64,000 nucleotides of DNA from assembly GCA_964651475.1 (NCBI GenBank), contig CAZYXV010000010.1, positions 84,715 through 148,714 on the forward strand, written 5' to 3'. Position numbers and translations under genes: made by a program. Positions 58,083-64,000 of this stretch are shown here, piece by piece. Every line of letters begins with the position of its first letter. The first letter of the stretch is position 1. The notes beneath the pieces were generated by a model. The model was given only the letters and a program-made list of their open reading frames with translations. It did no database searches and was not told the origin of the DNA. Source of the DNA: JBGSMF01 sp964651475 (GTDB lineage: Bacteria > Chloroflexota > Anaerolineae > Fen-1058).

Positions 58083-59693
58083 TCACGTCTGGGACGGGAA
58101 TAACGTTTGGTCAGTGTGCGGCAAAAAGAGCGCCGCGGTGTATTCTTCAAAGTAGCGCGGTTCCACGGTCAATTCCAGGCAGGTGATGGACGAGGCGATT
58201 TCCTGAGCGCGCCGCCAGGCGACGCGGGACAGAAGGGCGGCGCGCGCCCCGGCGAGGGAACTGTTGCCAATGAACTGAATCCGTTCGCGCGGGATGTCGG
58301 GCAAAAGGCCAATGCGCACGGCCTGCTCGATTTCCAGCGACTGGCCGAAATTGCCGGCGATAAAAATCCGCGCCACGTCATCAAAAGTCAGGCCGGCGTT
58401 GGCAAGCAGGATGCGCGAACCGGCGTAGAGCGCGGCTTTGTCGCGGATGAGGTTTTCGACGTCGCCCTGCCGCAGGCGGATGTCTCTCCCGACGGCGGTT
58501 TCATCCGCCGGGACGAGCACGATTTCGGGGTGTCCTTCGCGACGGCGGGCTTCAGGCAATGCAAGATTGACCCTGCCGCTGCAGTCAATCATCCCGCTTT
58601 GCAGAAACGCGCCGAGTGTCTCGATCAATCCTGATCCGCAAATGCCGCGCGGCGGTTCATCGCCGACGGTGTGGTAGACGAGGCGCCCATTCTCAAAGTG
58701 CATGCGGTCAATAGCGCCTGGCTGCGCCGGCATGCCCCATTCCAGACCACACCCTTCGAAGGCTGAACCGGCTGAACCGGAACATGCCATCAGAAACTCG
58801 CGGTTGCCCAGCACCGTCTCGCCGTTTGTGCCGATGTCTATCAAGATCGAAAGCGGCTCTTCCTCCGCGATGCGCGTCGCCAGCAGATCGGCAGTCACGT
58901 CACCGCCAACGTAACCGCTTGCCGCTGGGAAGAGATAGAGCGGCGCGCCTTCGTTGATCCTGATCCCAGCGGCTGCCGCGTCCATGACTGGAAAGGCGGT
59001 CGCTGCCGGAACGTAAGGCTCGCGGCGAATGCTACTCGGGTCGAGGCCCAGCAACAGGTGCTGCATAACGGTGTTGCCGGCAATGACCGCCGCCTGGATA
59101 AGATGGCTTTCCAGGCGCGCCTGGGCGCAAAGCCCGGCGACTATACTACGAACGGGTAGGTTTTGGACTTTTCTCCAAGCGTAATTGAGCGTGATGAAAA
59201 GTCCAAATTCAGCCCGTTCGGAGTATAGTTCGCTAATTGTTTTCACAACTGCTTGCCGAAGCGTTGCCAATCCACCTGGCTTTTCCGCATACATCATTCG
59301 GGAGGTCACGTCCGTTCCAAACTCTCGCTGCGCGTTGTAGGCCAGTTTAGACGCAATCACCTGGCCGGTTTCCACATCCACCAGCTCTGCGACAATGGTC
59401 GTGGTACCCAGGTCAATGGCCAGGCCGAGCAGAGGAGATGTGTCGAAACCAGGCCTGATAGATACTGCTCGCCATGCGCTGCCGGTATCTGCAAGCGTAA
59501 CCTTGACATGCCATTCTCCCTGCCGCAACGCCGGCCCTATTTCGCGCAAGACTGCTAGGGTCGCTTTGACAGGGTGATCAGATAGGAGAGGGCGCGCGGC
59601 GCGCTCCAGACGTTCCCAGTCACTGGTTGTGTCTTCTAATGATGCAGGAGAGACGGTTAGGTCAATGCAGCGGATCAAGGGTTCTTGGGTCAT
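58083..59693 (-). CDS. ASKHA ATPase of the RACo (corrinoid activator) type, with an in-frame insertion
   Basis: A 536-residue actin-like ATPase: LGLAIDLGTTTIVAELVDV, QAAVIAGNTVMQHLLLGLD, LSILIDIGTNGETVLGNREF, IFIAGNFGQSLEIEQAVRIG. This is the C-terminal module of reductive activators of corrinoid Fe-S proteins; the N-terminal ferredoxin domain is absent. Around residue 155-184 an insert (NLPVRSIV among others) comes from an 86-bp palindromic element that keeps the frame. Its ATG overlaps the stop of an arsC fragment. It lies in the arsRDA operon; no corrinoid protein is encoded here. Confidence 0.85.
   Translation of the reverse strand: MTQEPLIRCIDLTVSPASLEDTTSDWERLERAARPLLSDHPVKATLAVLREIGPALRQGEWHVKVTLADTGSAWRAVSIRPGFDTSPLLGLAIDLGTTTIVAELVDVETGQVIASKLAYNAQREFGTDVTSRMMYAEKPGGLATLRQAVVKTISELYSERAEFGLFITLNYAWRKVQNLPVRSIVAGLCAQARLESHLIQAAVIAGNTVMQHLLLGLDPSSIRREPYVPAATAFPVMDAAAAGIRINEGAPLYLFPAASGYVGGDVTADLLATRIAEEEPLSILIDIGTNGETVLGNREFLMACSGSAGSAFEGCGLEWGMPAQPGAIDRMHFENGRLVYHTVGDEPPRGICGSGLIETLGAFLQSGMIDCSGRVNLALPEARRREGHPEIVLVPADETAVGRDIRLRQGDVENLIRDKAALYAGSRILLANAGLTFDDVARIFIAGNFGQSLEIEQAVRIGLLPDIPRERIQFIGNSSLAGARAALLSRVAWRRAQEIASSITCLELTVEPRYFEEYTAALFLPHTDQTLFPSQT
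59142..59227. repeat. 86-bp palindromic element, copy B, in frame in the ASKHA gene
   Basis: Exact reverse complement of 56326-56411. Ends are TATACTACGAACGGG and CCCGTTCGGAGTATA. If a TA target was duplicated, the net gain is 84 bases or 28 codons, which matches the intact frame. Confidence 0.9.
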
Positions 59694-59788
59694 TTTATCC
59701 TTTTAAGCAGTTGGCTGATATCGCGTTCAATGGCATCCCGCACTGTGCGGAACGCTTGCATAATTTCCTCATCCGTCCCCTCGGCTTT
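59690..59788 (-). pseudogene. arsC: C-terminal scrap of an ArsC-type arsenate reductase
   Basis: Right after the methyltransferase stop the same strand encodes EGTDEEIMQAFRTVRDAIER and DISQLLKRIK with a stop overlapping the ASKHA start. This matches the last 30 residues of low-molecular-weight phosphatase-type arsenate reductases (EEE-x-x-x-AFRRVRDEI pattern). The catalytic part is gone. Confidence 0.65.
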
Positions 59789-60385
59789 TCATCTTTCTTT
59801 CTCGCAAACAAAAATTACGTGATGGCGATGCTCAATCTTTTCACAGCTCGCACAATGGCGCGCCAGCAATTCAGGCAGCTTTTTCTCAAACCCGCCATCA
59901 AGGTGGCGAGTGATCTCACGGCCGGCCGTATTAAGTTCGGTGATGATGATGGCTCCGCCATCATCACAAACGCGGAACATTTCTGTCAGGACTGCTGCGG
60001 GGTTAGCCGTATGGCATAAAGCATCAAAGGCCACTGCGGCCCGATACGAGCCATCGGGGAAAGGCAAGCGAGCCGCGTTTGCGTGGCGCACTTTCAGGTA
60101 ACGGGCCAACTTGCCAGTCGCCCGTTCCTGGGCGATGCGCACTGCGCTTGAGGCCTTATCTACGGCTATCACCGAAAAACCCTGGCGGGCCAGCGTCACA
60201 GCCATGCAAGCGCACGCGCCCGTGCCCACATCTAGTACTGGCCCGCCGTAGCGCTGAACCAGCGCTGCCACTTGCTCCCGCACGGGCGCTTCGTCGTAGC
60301 CAGCTTCGCCTAGCATAGCGCAGGTTTCCGCGAGGTGATCCACTAATTCGACAATGGCTTTCAAAGGAACAGTCTTGCGCTTCAA
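59789..60385 (-). CDS. Class I SAM-dependent methyltransferase
   Basis: A 198-residue methyltransferase: GGPVLDVGTGACACMAVTLA is motif I, FSVIAVDKASSAVRIA motif II, AVAFDALCHTANPAAV motif IV. It has cysteines in GACAC, at FRVCDDG and at HCASCEKIEH, so an arsenite methyltransferase role is possible, but the ArsM triple-cysteine layout is not clearly there. It begins with TTG four bases after arsA and sits inside the ars operon. Confidence 0.7.
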   Translation of the reverse strand: MKRKTVPLKAIVELVDHLAETCAMLGEAGYDEAPVREQVAALVQRYGGPVLDVGTGACACMAVTLARQGFSVIAVDKASSAVRIAQERATGKLARYLKVRHANAARLPFPDGSYRAAVAFDALCHTANPAAVLTEMFRVCDDGGAIIITELNTAGREITRHLDGGFEKKLPELLARHCASCEKIEHRHHVIFVCEKER

Positions 60386-60388
60386 GAG

Positions 60389-62239
60389 TCAATTATTTTC
60401 TTTGGTTCCCAAGACCTGGTCTCCCAGCGATTGGAGCACCGTCAGTCCTTTCACTTCGTGCGGCAGAAGCGGGATTTGCAAAATGGGAACGCTAAAACGA
60501 TCGGCGATCTCGGCCAGGTATTTCTCTTGCATCGCGCGACGCGCTTGCGTGTACGGCGTGGTACATTCTTCCGGCGGCAGGACGAGATTCGCCACCACCA
60601 GGCCTGGCTCGATGCCGACGGTGCCAAGTTCCTGCGCGGCGCGATAGGCCTCGACGATGGGTGTGGCTTCGGGGTACATGACGAACGCGAACGTGCTGCG
60701 CTCTGGGTCGCGCATCATCTCGATCACCTGGCCAAAACGCCGCTTGGCAACGTCGTCCGCGGCGGCGGTGTCCACCGTCGCAAAGATTTTGACGTCGAGC
60801 TGCTTGCTCCAATCAACCGGCAGTTCCAGCAAGCGCAGTGTGTGGCCGGTTGGTGCAGTGTCGAACACAATGCTGCCCCATTGCTCTTGCGAGGCAAAGT
60901 CAATGAACTTGTCAAAGGCTGCCATCTCTTCCGTGCATGGGCTGTCTAACTCTTCGGCCATTGCCCTGATCGCTTCCGGGGGGCGGCCACGCTGGCGAGC
61001 GTCTTCAAGAATGCGGGATTTGTATGCTTCAGCCGCGCCTTTCGGGTCAATCTTGGCGGCCCACAGATTCGGCACGCCGGCAACAGGTTTGGCTTCGTCG
61101 CCCACAGGCACGCCTAACACATCGCCCAGATGCGCGGCGGGGTCGGTTGTCAACAGCAGTGTCTTGTGCCCCTGACGCGCCAGCCAGACTGCCGTCACGC
61201 ACGAGGCCGAGGTCTTGCCCACGCCGCCCTTGCCGGCGAAAAAGATCACTCGCCGGTGGCCGTTTGGCTGAATACGAGACAAAACAGCGCGGCTAAAGAG
61301 AACGGCCTTATTTTGTTTCGACTGGTGGGTAAGCGTCTGTGTCGGCGGGCGAGATTTGCCATCCAGCAGCATCTCGGCGACCTGGCGCAGGCGAGCAACG
61401 CCCTTAATTTCTCCGTCAAGCAGTGCCATGCGGCGTGCCGGCAGTGGCAACTCGCGCGCGATCTGATCGAGATAACGATTCTGCATCGCCACGCGTTGGG
61501 CAAAAAAAGGATTGGACGCTTCTTCGGGCGGGAGGATGCCGTTGATGATGATCTGGTGCGTGTGGATGTCGAGCTTGGCCAACTCAACCGTCGCCCGCTG
61601 CGTTTCCTTGATCGGCGTCGCCTCGGGCTGCAGGACAAAGACAAACGTCGCCTGGGCCGGGTTGCGCATGGCAGCCAGCGCCCGCTCGTACTTGTGCTTG
61701 GATTCTTGGATCGCTGCCGCCGGGCCGAGACAGGTTTGCCCGCTGCTGGCGCTGGCTTGTTCGATAGCGCGTGACCACTCGGCCGGCAATTCCAAGAGGC
61801 GCAGTGTGTGGCCGGTGGGAGCAGTGTCAAAAATCACGATATCAAACGCCTGGCCGTTCGCAGCCGGAATATCCAGAAAATCCGTAAAGCGATCAAAGGC
61901 GGCCACTTCGGCTGTGCACGGGCCGCTCATCTGCTCTTCGATCACCTGCACCATCTGCGGCGGAAAAACAGCGCGGATGGGGGCCAGGGCGCGGTCTTTG
62001 TATTCTTCGGTGGCGCGGTCAGGGTCAATTTCCATCGCCCACAAGTTGGGCGCGCCTGCAATTGGCACAACCTGGTGGCCGATGGGTTGCTCAAACACGT
62101 CGGCCAGGTTCGAGGCTGGGTCAGTGGTGACAATAAGCGTGCGCTTGCCTTCGTCGGCGTAGCGCACGGCGGAGGCGCAGGCCATCGAGGTCTTGCCCAC
62201 GCCGCCTTTGCCGGAAAAGAAGATGAATTGAGTATTCAC
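60389..62239 (-). CDS. arsA: Arsenical pump ATPase ArsA (tandem)
   Basis: A 616-residue tandem ATPase. Each half has a Walker A (FSGKGGVGKTSMACASAV; FAGKGGVGKTSASCVTAV), a DTAPTGHTLRLLELP and a TDPA switch region (TTDPASNLADVFEQ; TTDPAAHLGDVLGV). Cysteines in MSGPCTAEVAAFD and LDSPCTEEMAAFD are the metalloid-binding pair. It energises arsenite export with a membrane partner, none of which (ArsB) is in the window. Four-base overlap with arsD. Confidence 0.93.
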   Translation of the reverse strand: MNTQFIFFSGKGGVGKTSMACASAVRYADEGKRTLIVTTDPASNLADVFEQPIGHQVVPIAGAPNLWAMEIDPDRATEEYKDRALAPIRAVFPPQMVQVIEEQMSGPCTAEVAAFDRFTDFLDIPAANGQAFDIVIFDTAPTGHTLRLLELPAEWSRAIEQASASSGQTCLGPAAAIQESKHKYERALAAMRNPAQATFVFVLQPEATPIKETQRATVELAKLDIHTHQIIINGILPPEEASNPFFAQRVAMQNRYLDQIARELPLPARRMALLDGEIKGVARLRQVAEMLLDGKSRPPTQTLTHQSKQNKAVLFSRAVLSRIQPNGHRRVIFFAGKGGVGKTSASCVTAVWLARQGHKTLLLTTDPAAHLGDVLGVPVGDEAKPVAGVPNLWAAKIDPKGAAEAYKSRILEDARQRGRPPEAIRAMAEELDSPCTEEMAAFDKFIDFASQEQWGSIVFDTAPTGHTLRLLELPVDWSKQLDVKIFATVDTAAADDVAKRRFGQVIEMMRDPERSTFAFVMYPEATPIVEAYRAAQELGTVGIEPGLVVANLVLPPEECTTPYTQARRAMQEKYLAEIADRFSVPILQIPLLPHEVKGLTVLQSLGDQVLGTKENN

Positions 62240-62598
62240 GCGATTGCTCCATTGAGATGAGATTTGACTTCAGCCAGCGTCGGGTATGCGCCGATTTTGA
62301 TGATGCGCTCTTGCACAACAGTGATAGGCAGGGCGGCCATTTGTTTCTCGCGCACCAGGCGCATAACCTCTGGGTTGCTCATAAAGGCATTTGGTTGGCT
62401 GGTCATCTGGTATCGCTCCACGCGCACTCCCTCGGCTTGCAGCGCTAATATCATCTCGTTCACGTCCAACAAGGTTTGATCAACCGTCGGCCCACACATG
62501 CCAGAGGGGCAGCACAGGGGCGGGTCGAAAATTTCGACGCGCGCACCAGTAGCGTGCGCGATTTGTGTCGGGTCAATCAACATCACAGTATCACTCAT
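62236..62598 (-). CDS. arsD: Arsenic metallochaperone ArsD
   Basis: A 120-residue ArsD: RVEIFDPPLCCPSGMCGPTV has the Cys12-Cys13-Cys18 arrangement that carries As(III) to ArsA, and ALPITVVQERIIKIGAYPTL the thioredoxin-like end. GAGGAG precedes the ATG. Overlaps arsA by four bases. Confidence 0.93.
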   Translation of the reverse strand: MSDTVMLIDPTQIAHATGARVEIFDPPLCCPSGMCGPTVDQTLLDVNEMILALQAEGVRVERYQMTSQPNAFMSNPEVMRLVREKQMAALPITVVQERIIKIGAYPTLAEVKSHLNGAIA

Positions 62599-62645
62599 AA
62601 TAGTTCAACTCCTCTTGAAGTATTTTGGCGAAAAAACAACGCCGT

Positions 62646-63023
62646 TCAGCGACTCGTTACACTCTGTTTCACAATCTCATCAAATTGCGGCCCGCACAAA
62701 GCCTGACGTGGTTGGATTCGTTCAGGATCGAGAAATGCTAACAACCGCAGGCGCAGTTCAATCAGTGTTTCCTGGTTCACTGAGTAGTAAATCCAGCGCG
62801 CGTCGAGCGGGTCGCGCTCAAAATTCACCAGGCCAGCCTCGCGTAGTATTTTGAGATGGTGCGAGATCAGGTTCATTGGCAAGCCCAGGCGATCGCCCAA
62901 GTTGCAGTTACACTGCACACCTTCCATCAGCAAGTCGAGGATTGCCAGCCGAGTAGGGTCGGCCAGCACTTTGAGGCCGTCGGCAAGAGTAAGCATATCT
63001 TTTGTTGGATGGACTCGTTTCAC
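62646..63023 (-). CDS. arsR: ArsR-family As(III)-type repressor 1
   Basis: A 125-residue ArsR with CNC in alpha-3 (MEGVQCNCNLGDRLGLPMNL) and recognition helix SHHLKILREAGLV. It starts with GTG (63023), nine bases after AAGGA. It heads the arsRDA operon and is transcribed from a perfect sigma70 promoter with an inverted-repeat operator before the start. Confidence 0.93.
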   Translation of the reverse strand: MKRVHPTKDMLTLADGLKVLADPTRLAILDLLMEGVQCNCNLGDRLGLPMNLISHHLKILREAGLVNFERDPLDARWIYYSVNQETLIELRLRLLAFLDPERIQPRQALCGPQFDEIVKQSVTSR

Positions 63024-63027
63024 AGTA

Positions 63028-63047
63028 AACTATCCTTGCTTATAGTT
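63028..63047 (-). promoter_or_regulatory. ArsR operator (inverted repeat)
   Basis: AACTAT (63028-63033) and ATAGTT (63042-63047) form an inverted repeat between the -10 box and the start of arsR. It fits an autoregulatory ArsR site. Confidence 0.7.
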
Positions 63048-63060
63048 CAACATGCGTTGT

Positions 63061-63089
63061 ATTATATTACGCACTGGAGAATCTGTCAA
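63061..63089 (-). promoter_or_regulatory. arsRDA operon promoter
   Basis: On the minus strand TTGACA (63084-63089), exactly 17 bases, TATAAT (63061-63066). Both hexamers are perfect consensus. Confidence 0.9.
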
Positions 63090-63211
63090 ATGGCACGGTA
63101 GAAGCATTTCAGTGCAAAGGTAGACCTTGTTTCATCTTCTTTATTCGCTCTCGTCTTCTTAATTCCCCCTGCCACGTTTTTAAGCATGTCTCCCCCCGAA
63201 AAATGTAGCGA

Positions 63212-63370
63212 AATACGAGTATGGCTCACGCCGCAGAGGTCGGAGGTTCAAGTCCTCTCGCCCCGACAAAATGGCACTTTTCCCTTACGAAGAGAGAAGT
63301 GCCATTTCGTCTTCTTTATTAAGGTTTGGCCGAATAAAAAAGATCTGCCAGACCACTTCAAACAGAGCTA
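63212..63370 (+). repeat. Right copy of the direct repeat (att-like junction)
   Basis: Gap-free match to 852-1010 at offset 62,360. Contains the tRNA 3' half (about 63225-63268) with AGGTC as variable loop, the same T arm and acceptor strand, and the hairpin. The 5' tRNA half is again missing. 63090-63211 holds no gene; CCCTGCCACGTT near 63167 also occurs at 784. Confidence 0.8.
63268..63308. terminator. Hairpin after the right tRNA half
   Basis: AAAATGGCACTTTTCCCTT-ACG-AAGAGAGAAGTGCCATTTC, equivalent to 908-948 but with several stem substitutions. Confidence 0.6.
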
Positions 63371-64000
63371 ATCCATCTCTTTAATGTCATTGCCAAACAC
63401 CGTCCAGCCTGGCCGTGGCCGGCGCGCAAACAGTTCAAGATAAGGACCGGGTAACTGTTCTGCGATCAAATGAACAGCATCAGGTTTGCGACTGTGCTCA
63501 AAGGATGGCCCCACCAAGCCCAGATATAAATCCGTTTGGGGCGGTGAGACATGACCACGTCGCCCTATGATGTGCGGCTCGCTGCATCCGGCCGTCCATT
63601 CACCAGTGCGATACACCGGCCTACCCATCTCATCAGTCTTGACCCAGGGGAACCCACTCAACTCATCAAAACCCCACGCCTCCTGTACGCGATAGGCGGC
63701 ACGGCCTTTGGCCCACGTGTACCACAAGAACAGGATGCAGTTATCAGCGGCCAGCAACGGGACAGGTATGGCGCAGATTTCTTCAATTGTCATAGACGGA
63801 TAAGTGTAGCCACCCAAACGGGGATCGTTGTCTCTGGGGTTATCGTAGGGCCAAGGGGGATCAGCGATGATGACACCGTAACGCTCGAACTGACTCAAGT
63901 CCATGTGGCGGGCATCACCAATGATGATCTTGCAAGCATCCTTTACTGCTGACCGACAGCACATAGCTGACCAACGAATGTCAAAAAGAACCGACAGCAC
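63368..64000 (-). CDS. MT-A70-like methyltransferase of the neighbouring element (start unresolved)
   Basis: Up to 210 residues, closely related to the protein at 1008: CKIIIGDARHMDLSQFERYG, then VIIADPPWPYDNP with the DPPW motif, and the same LELFARRPRPGWTVFG end. The frame is open to the right edge; by comparison the native start should be close to 63950-64000. An integrase is expected just beyond the edge. Confidence 0.8.
   Translation of the reverse strand: MLSVLFDIRWSAMCCRSAVKDACKIIIGDARHMDLSQFERYGVIIADPPWPYDNPRDNDPRLGGYTYPSMTIEEICAIPVPLLAADNCILFLWYTWAKGRAAYRVQEAWGFDELSGFPWVKTDEMGRPVYRTGEWTAGCSEPHIIGRRGHVSPPQTDLYLGLVGPSFEHSRKPDAVHLIAEQLPGPYLELFARRPRPGWTVFGNDIKEMD

Noticed and set aside
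58083..59693. The ASKHA gene as two genes split by the palindromic element
   Set aside because: The frame is open through the element and the flanking protein sequence joins naturally when the insert is removed.
1..64000. Riboswitches or rRNA genes
   Set aside because: No stretch with recognisable conserved riboswitch cores or rRNA sequence was seen by eye; a covariance-model search could still find weak ones.

Overview
The window looks like bacterial accessory DNA, fairly GC-rich, with standard sigma70-type promoters. Gene style (PolX with a PHP domain, FtsK-type mobile element, Fe-S, corrinoid and metalloid enzymes) would fit an anaerobic or facultative lineage such as Chloroflexota, but that assignment is a weak inference. 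The main structural fact is a long direct repeat at 852-1010 and 63212-63370, offset by exactly 62,360 bp. Each copy holds the 3' half of a tRNA (inferred CAC anticodon, Val), a terminator hairpin and the end of a MT-A70-like methyltransferase gene. Sequence just upstream of both copies is also partly alike. This is what two related integrative elements in tandem at a tRNA gene would leave, so the window contains one apparently complete 62-kb element, the last part of its left neighbour (a DDE transposase fragment lies there) and the first gene of its right neighbour.

Layout: (1) 1.0-13.9 kb, a plasmid-like core, almost all on the minus strand: methyltransferase, tyrosine recombinase, HTH/zinc protein, DnaG-like primase, RepA-like helicase, iteron-like palindromes, a coiled-coil/wHTH/nuclease-like protein, a ParR-like and ParM-like pair with upstream tandem repeats, an FtsK/TraB-type DNA translocase, two paralogous membrane proteins, and two divergent HTH regulators around an operator. 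No VirB4 or type IV secretion gene is seen, so this resembles an actinomycete-type (AICE) element. (2) 14.5-23.4 kb, a plus-strand defence block: zinc-ribbon protein of unknown function, type III Mod, a PD-(D/E)XK nuclease and type III Res. (3) 23.5-29.5 kb, a scrap yard: one intact XerD-like recombinase and three decayed ones, an intact fic and a decayed copy in a duplicated segment, a PIN toxin-antitoxin pair, a YbaK protein, a ModE-like regulator and a broken polX. (4) 29.5-63.0 kb, an uninterrupted minus-strand run of about 45 metal, metalloid, thiol and cofactor genes.

The last block has at least two ArsR-led operons with clear promoters. The rightmost is arsR-arsD-arsA-methyltransferase-ASKHA ATPase-YlbF-YlbF-flavoprotein-FmdB-like; joining arsenic chaperone and ATPase genes with a corrinoid-activator-type ATPase is unusual. 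The second is arsR-lipoyl (GcvH-like) protein-two DGC-domain proteins-OsmC-zinc ribbon/thioredoxin-radical SAM-CoA-binding-ProC-like-glutaredoxin-like-TauE-thioredoxin-ArsF-like-ArsG-like-cysteine desulfurase and others. Further left are Lpd, LmbE, FdrA, a molybdenum hydroxylase large subunit, MoeA, MogA, a thioredoxin-VKOR fusion, two stand-alone AcsC-type Fe-S domain proteins, a second cysteine desulfurase and a NifU scaffold. Several tiny protein families occur in two or three diverged copies. No ArsB or Acr3 permease is present; the only candidate exporters are the ArsG-like and TauE-like proteins. My working idea is a thiol, lipoyl and Fe-S based pathway for handling arsenicals, possibly methylated or organic ones; that is inference. 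The block also carries fresh scars: an 86-bp palindromic element inserted in frame in the ASKHA gene, and fragments of suf, arsR and arsC.
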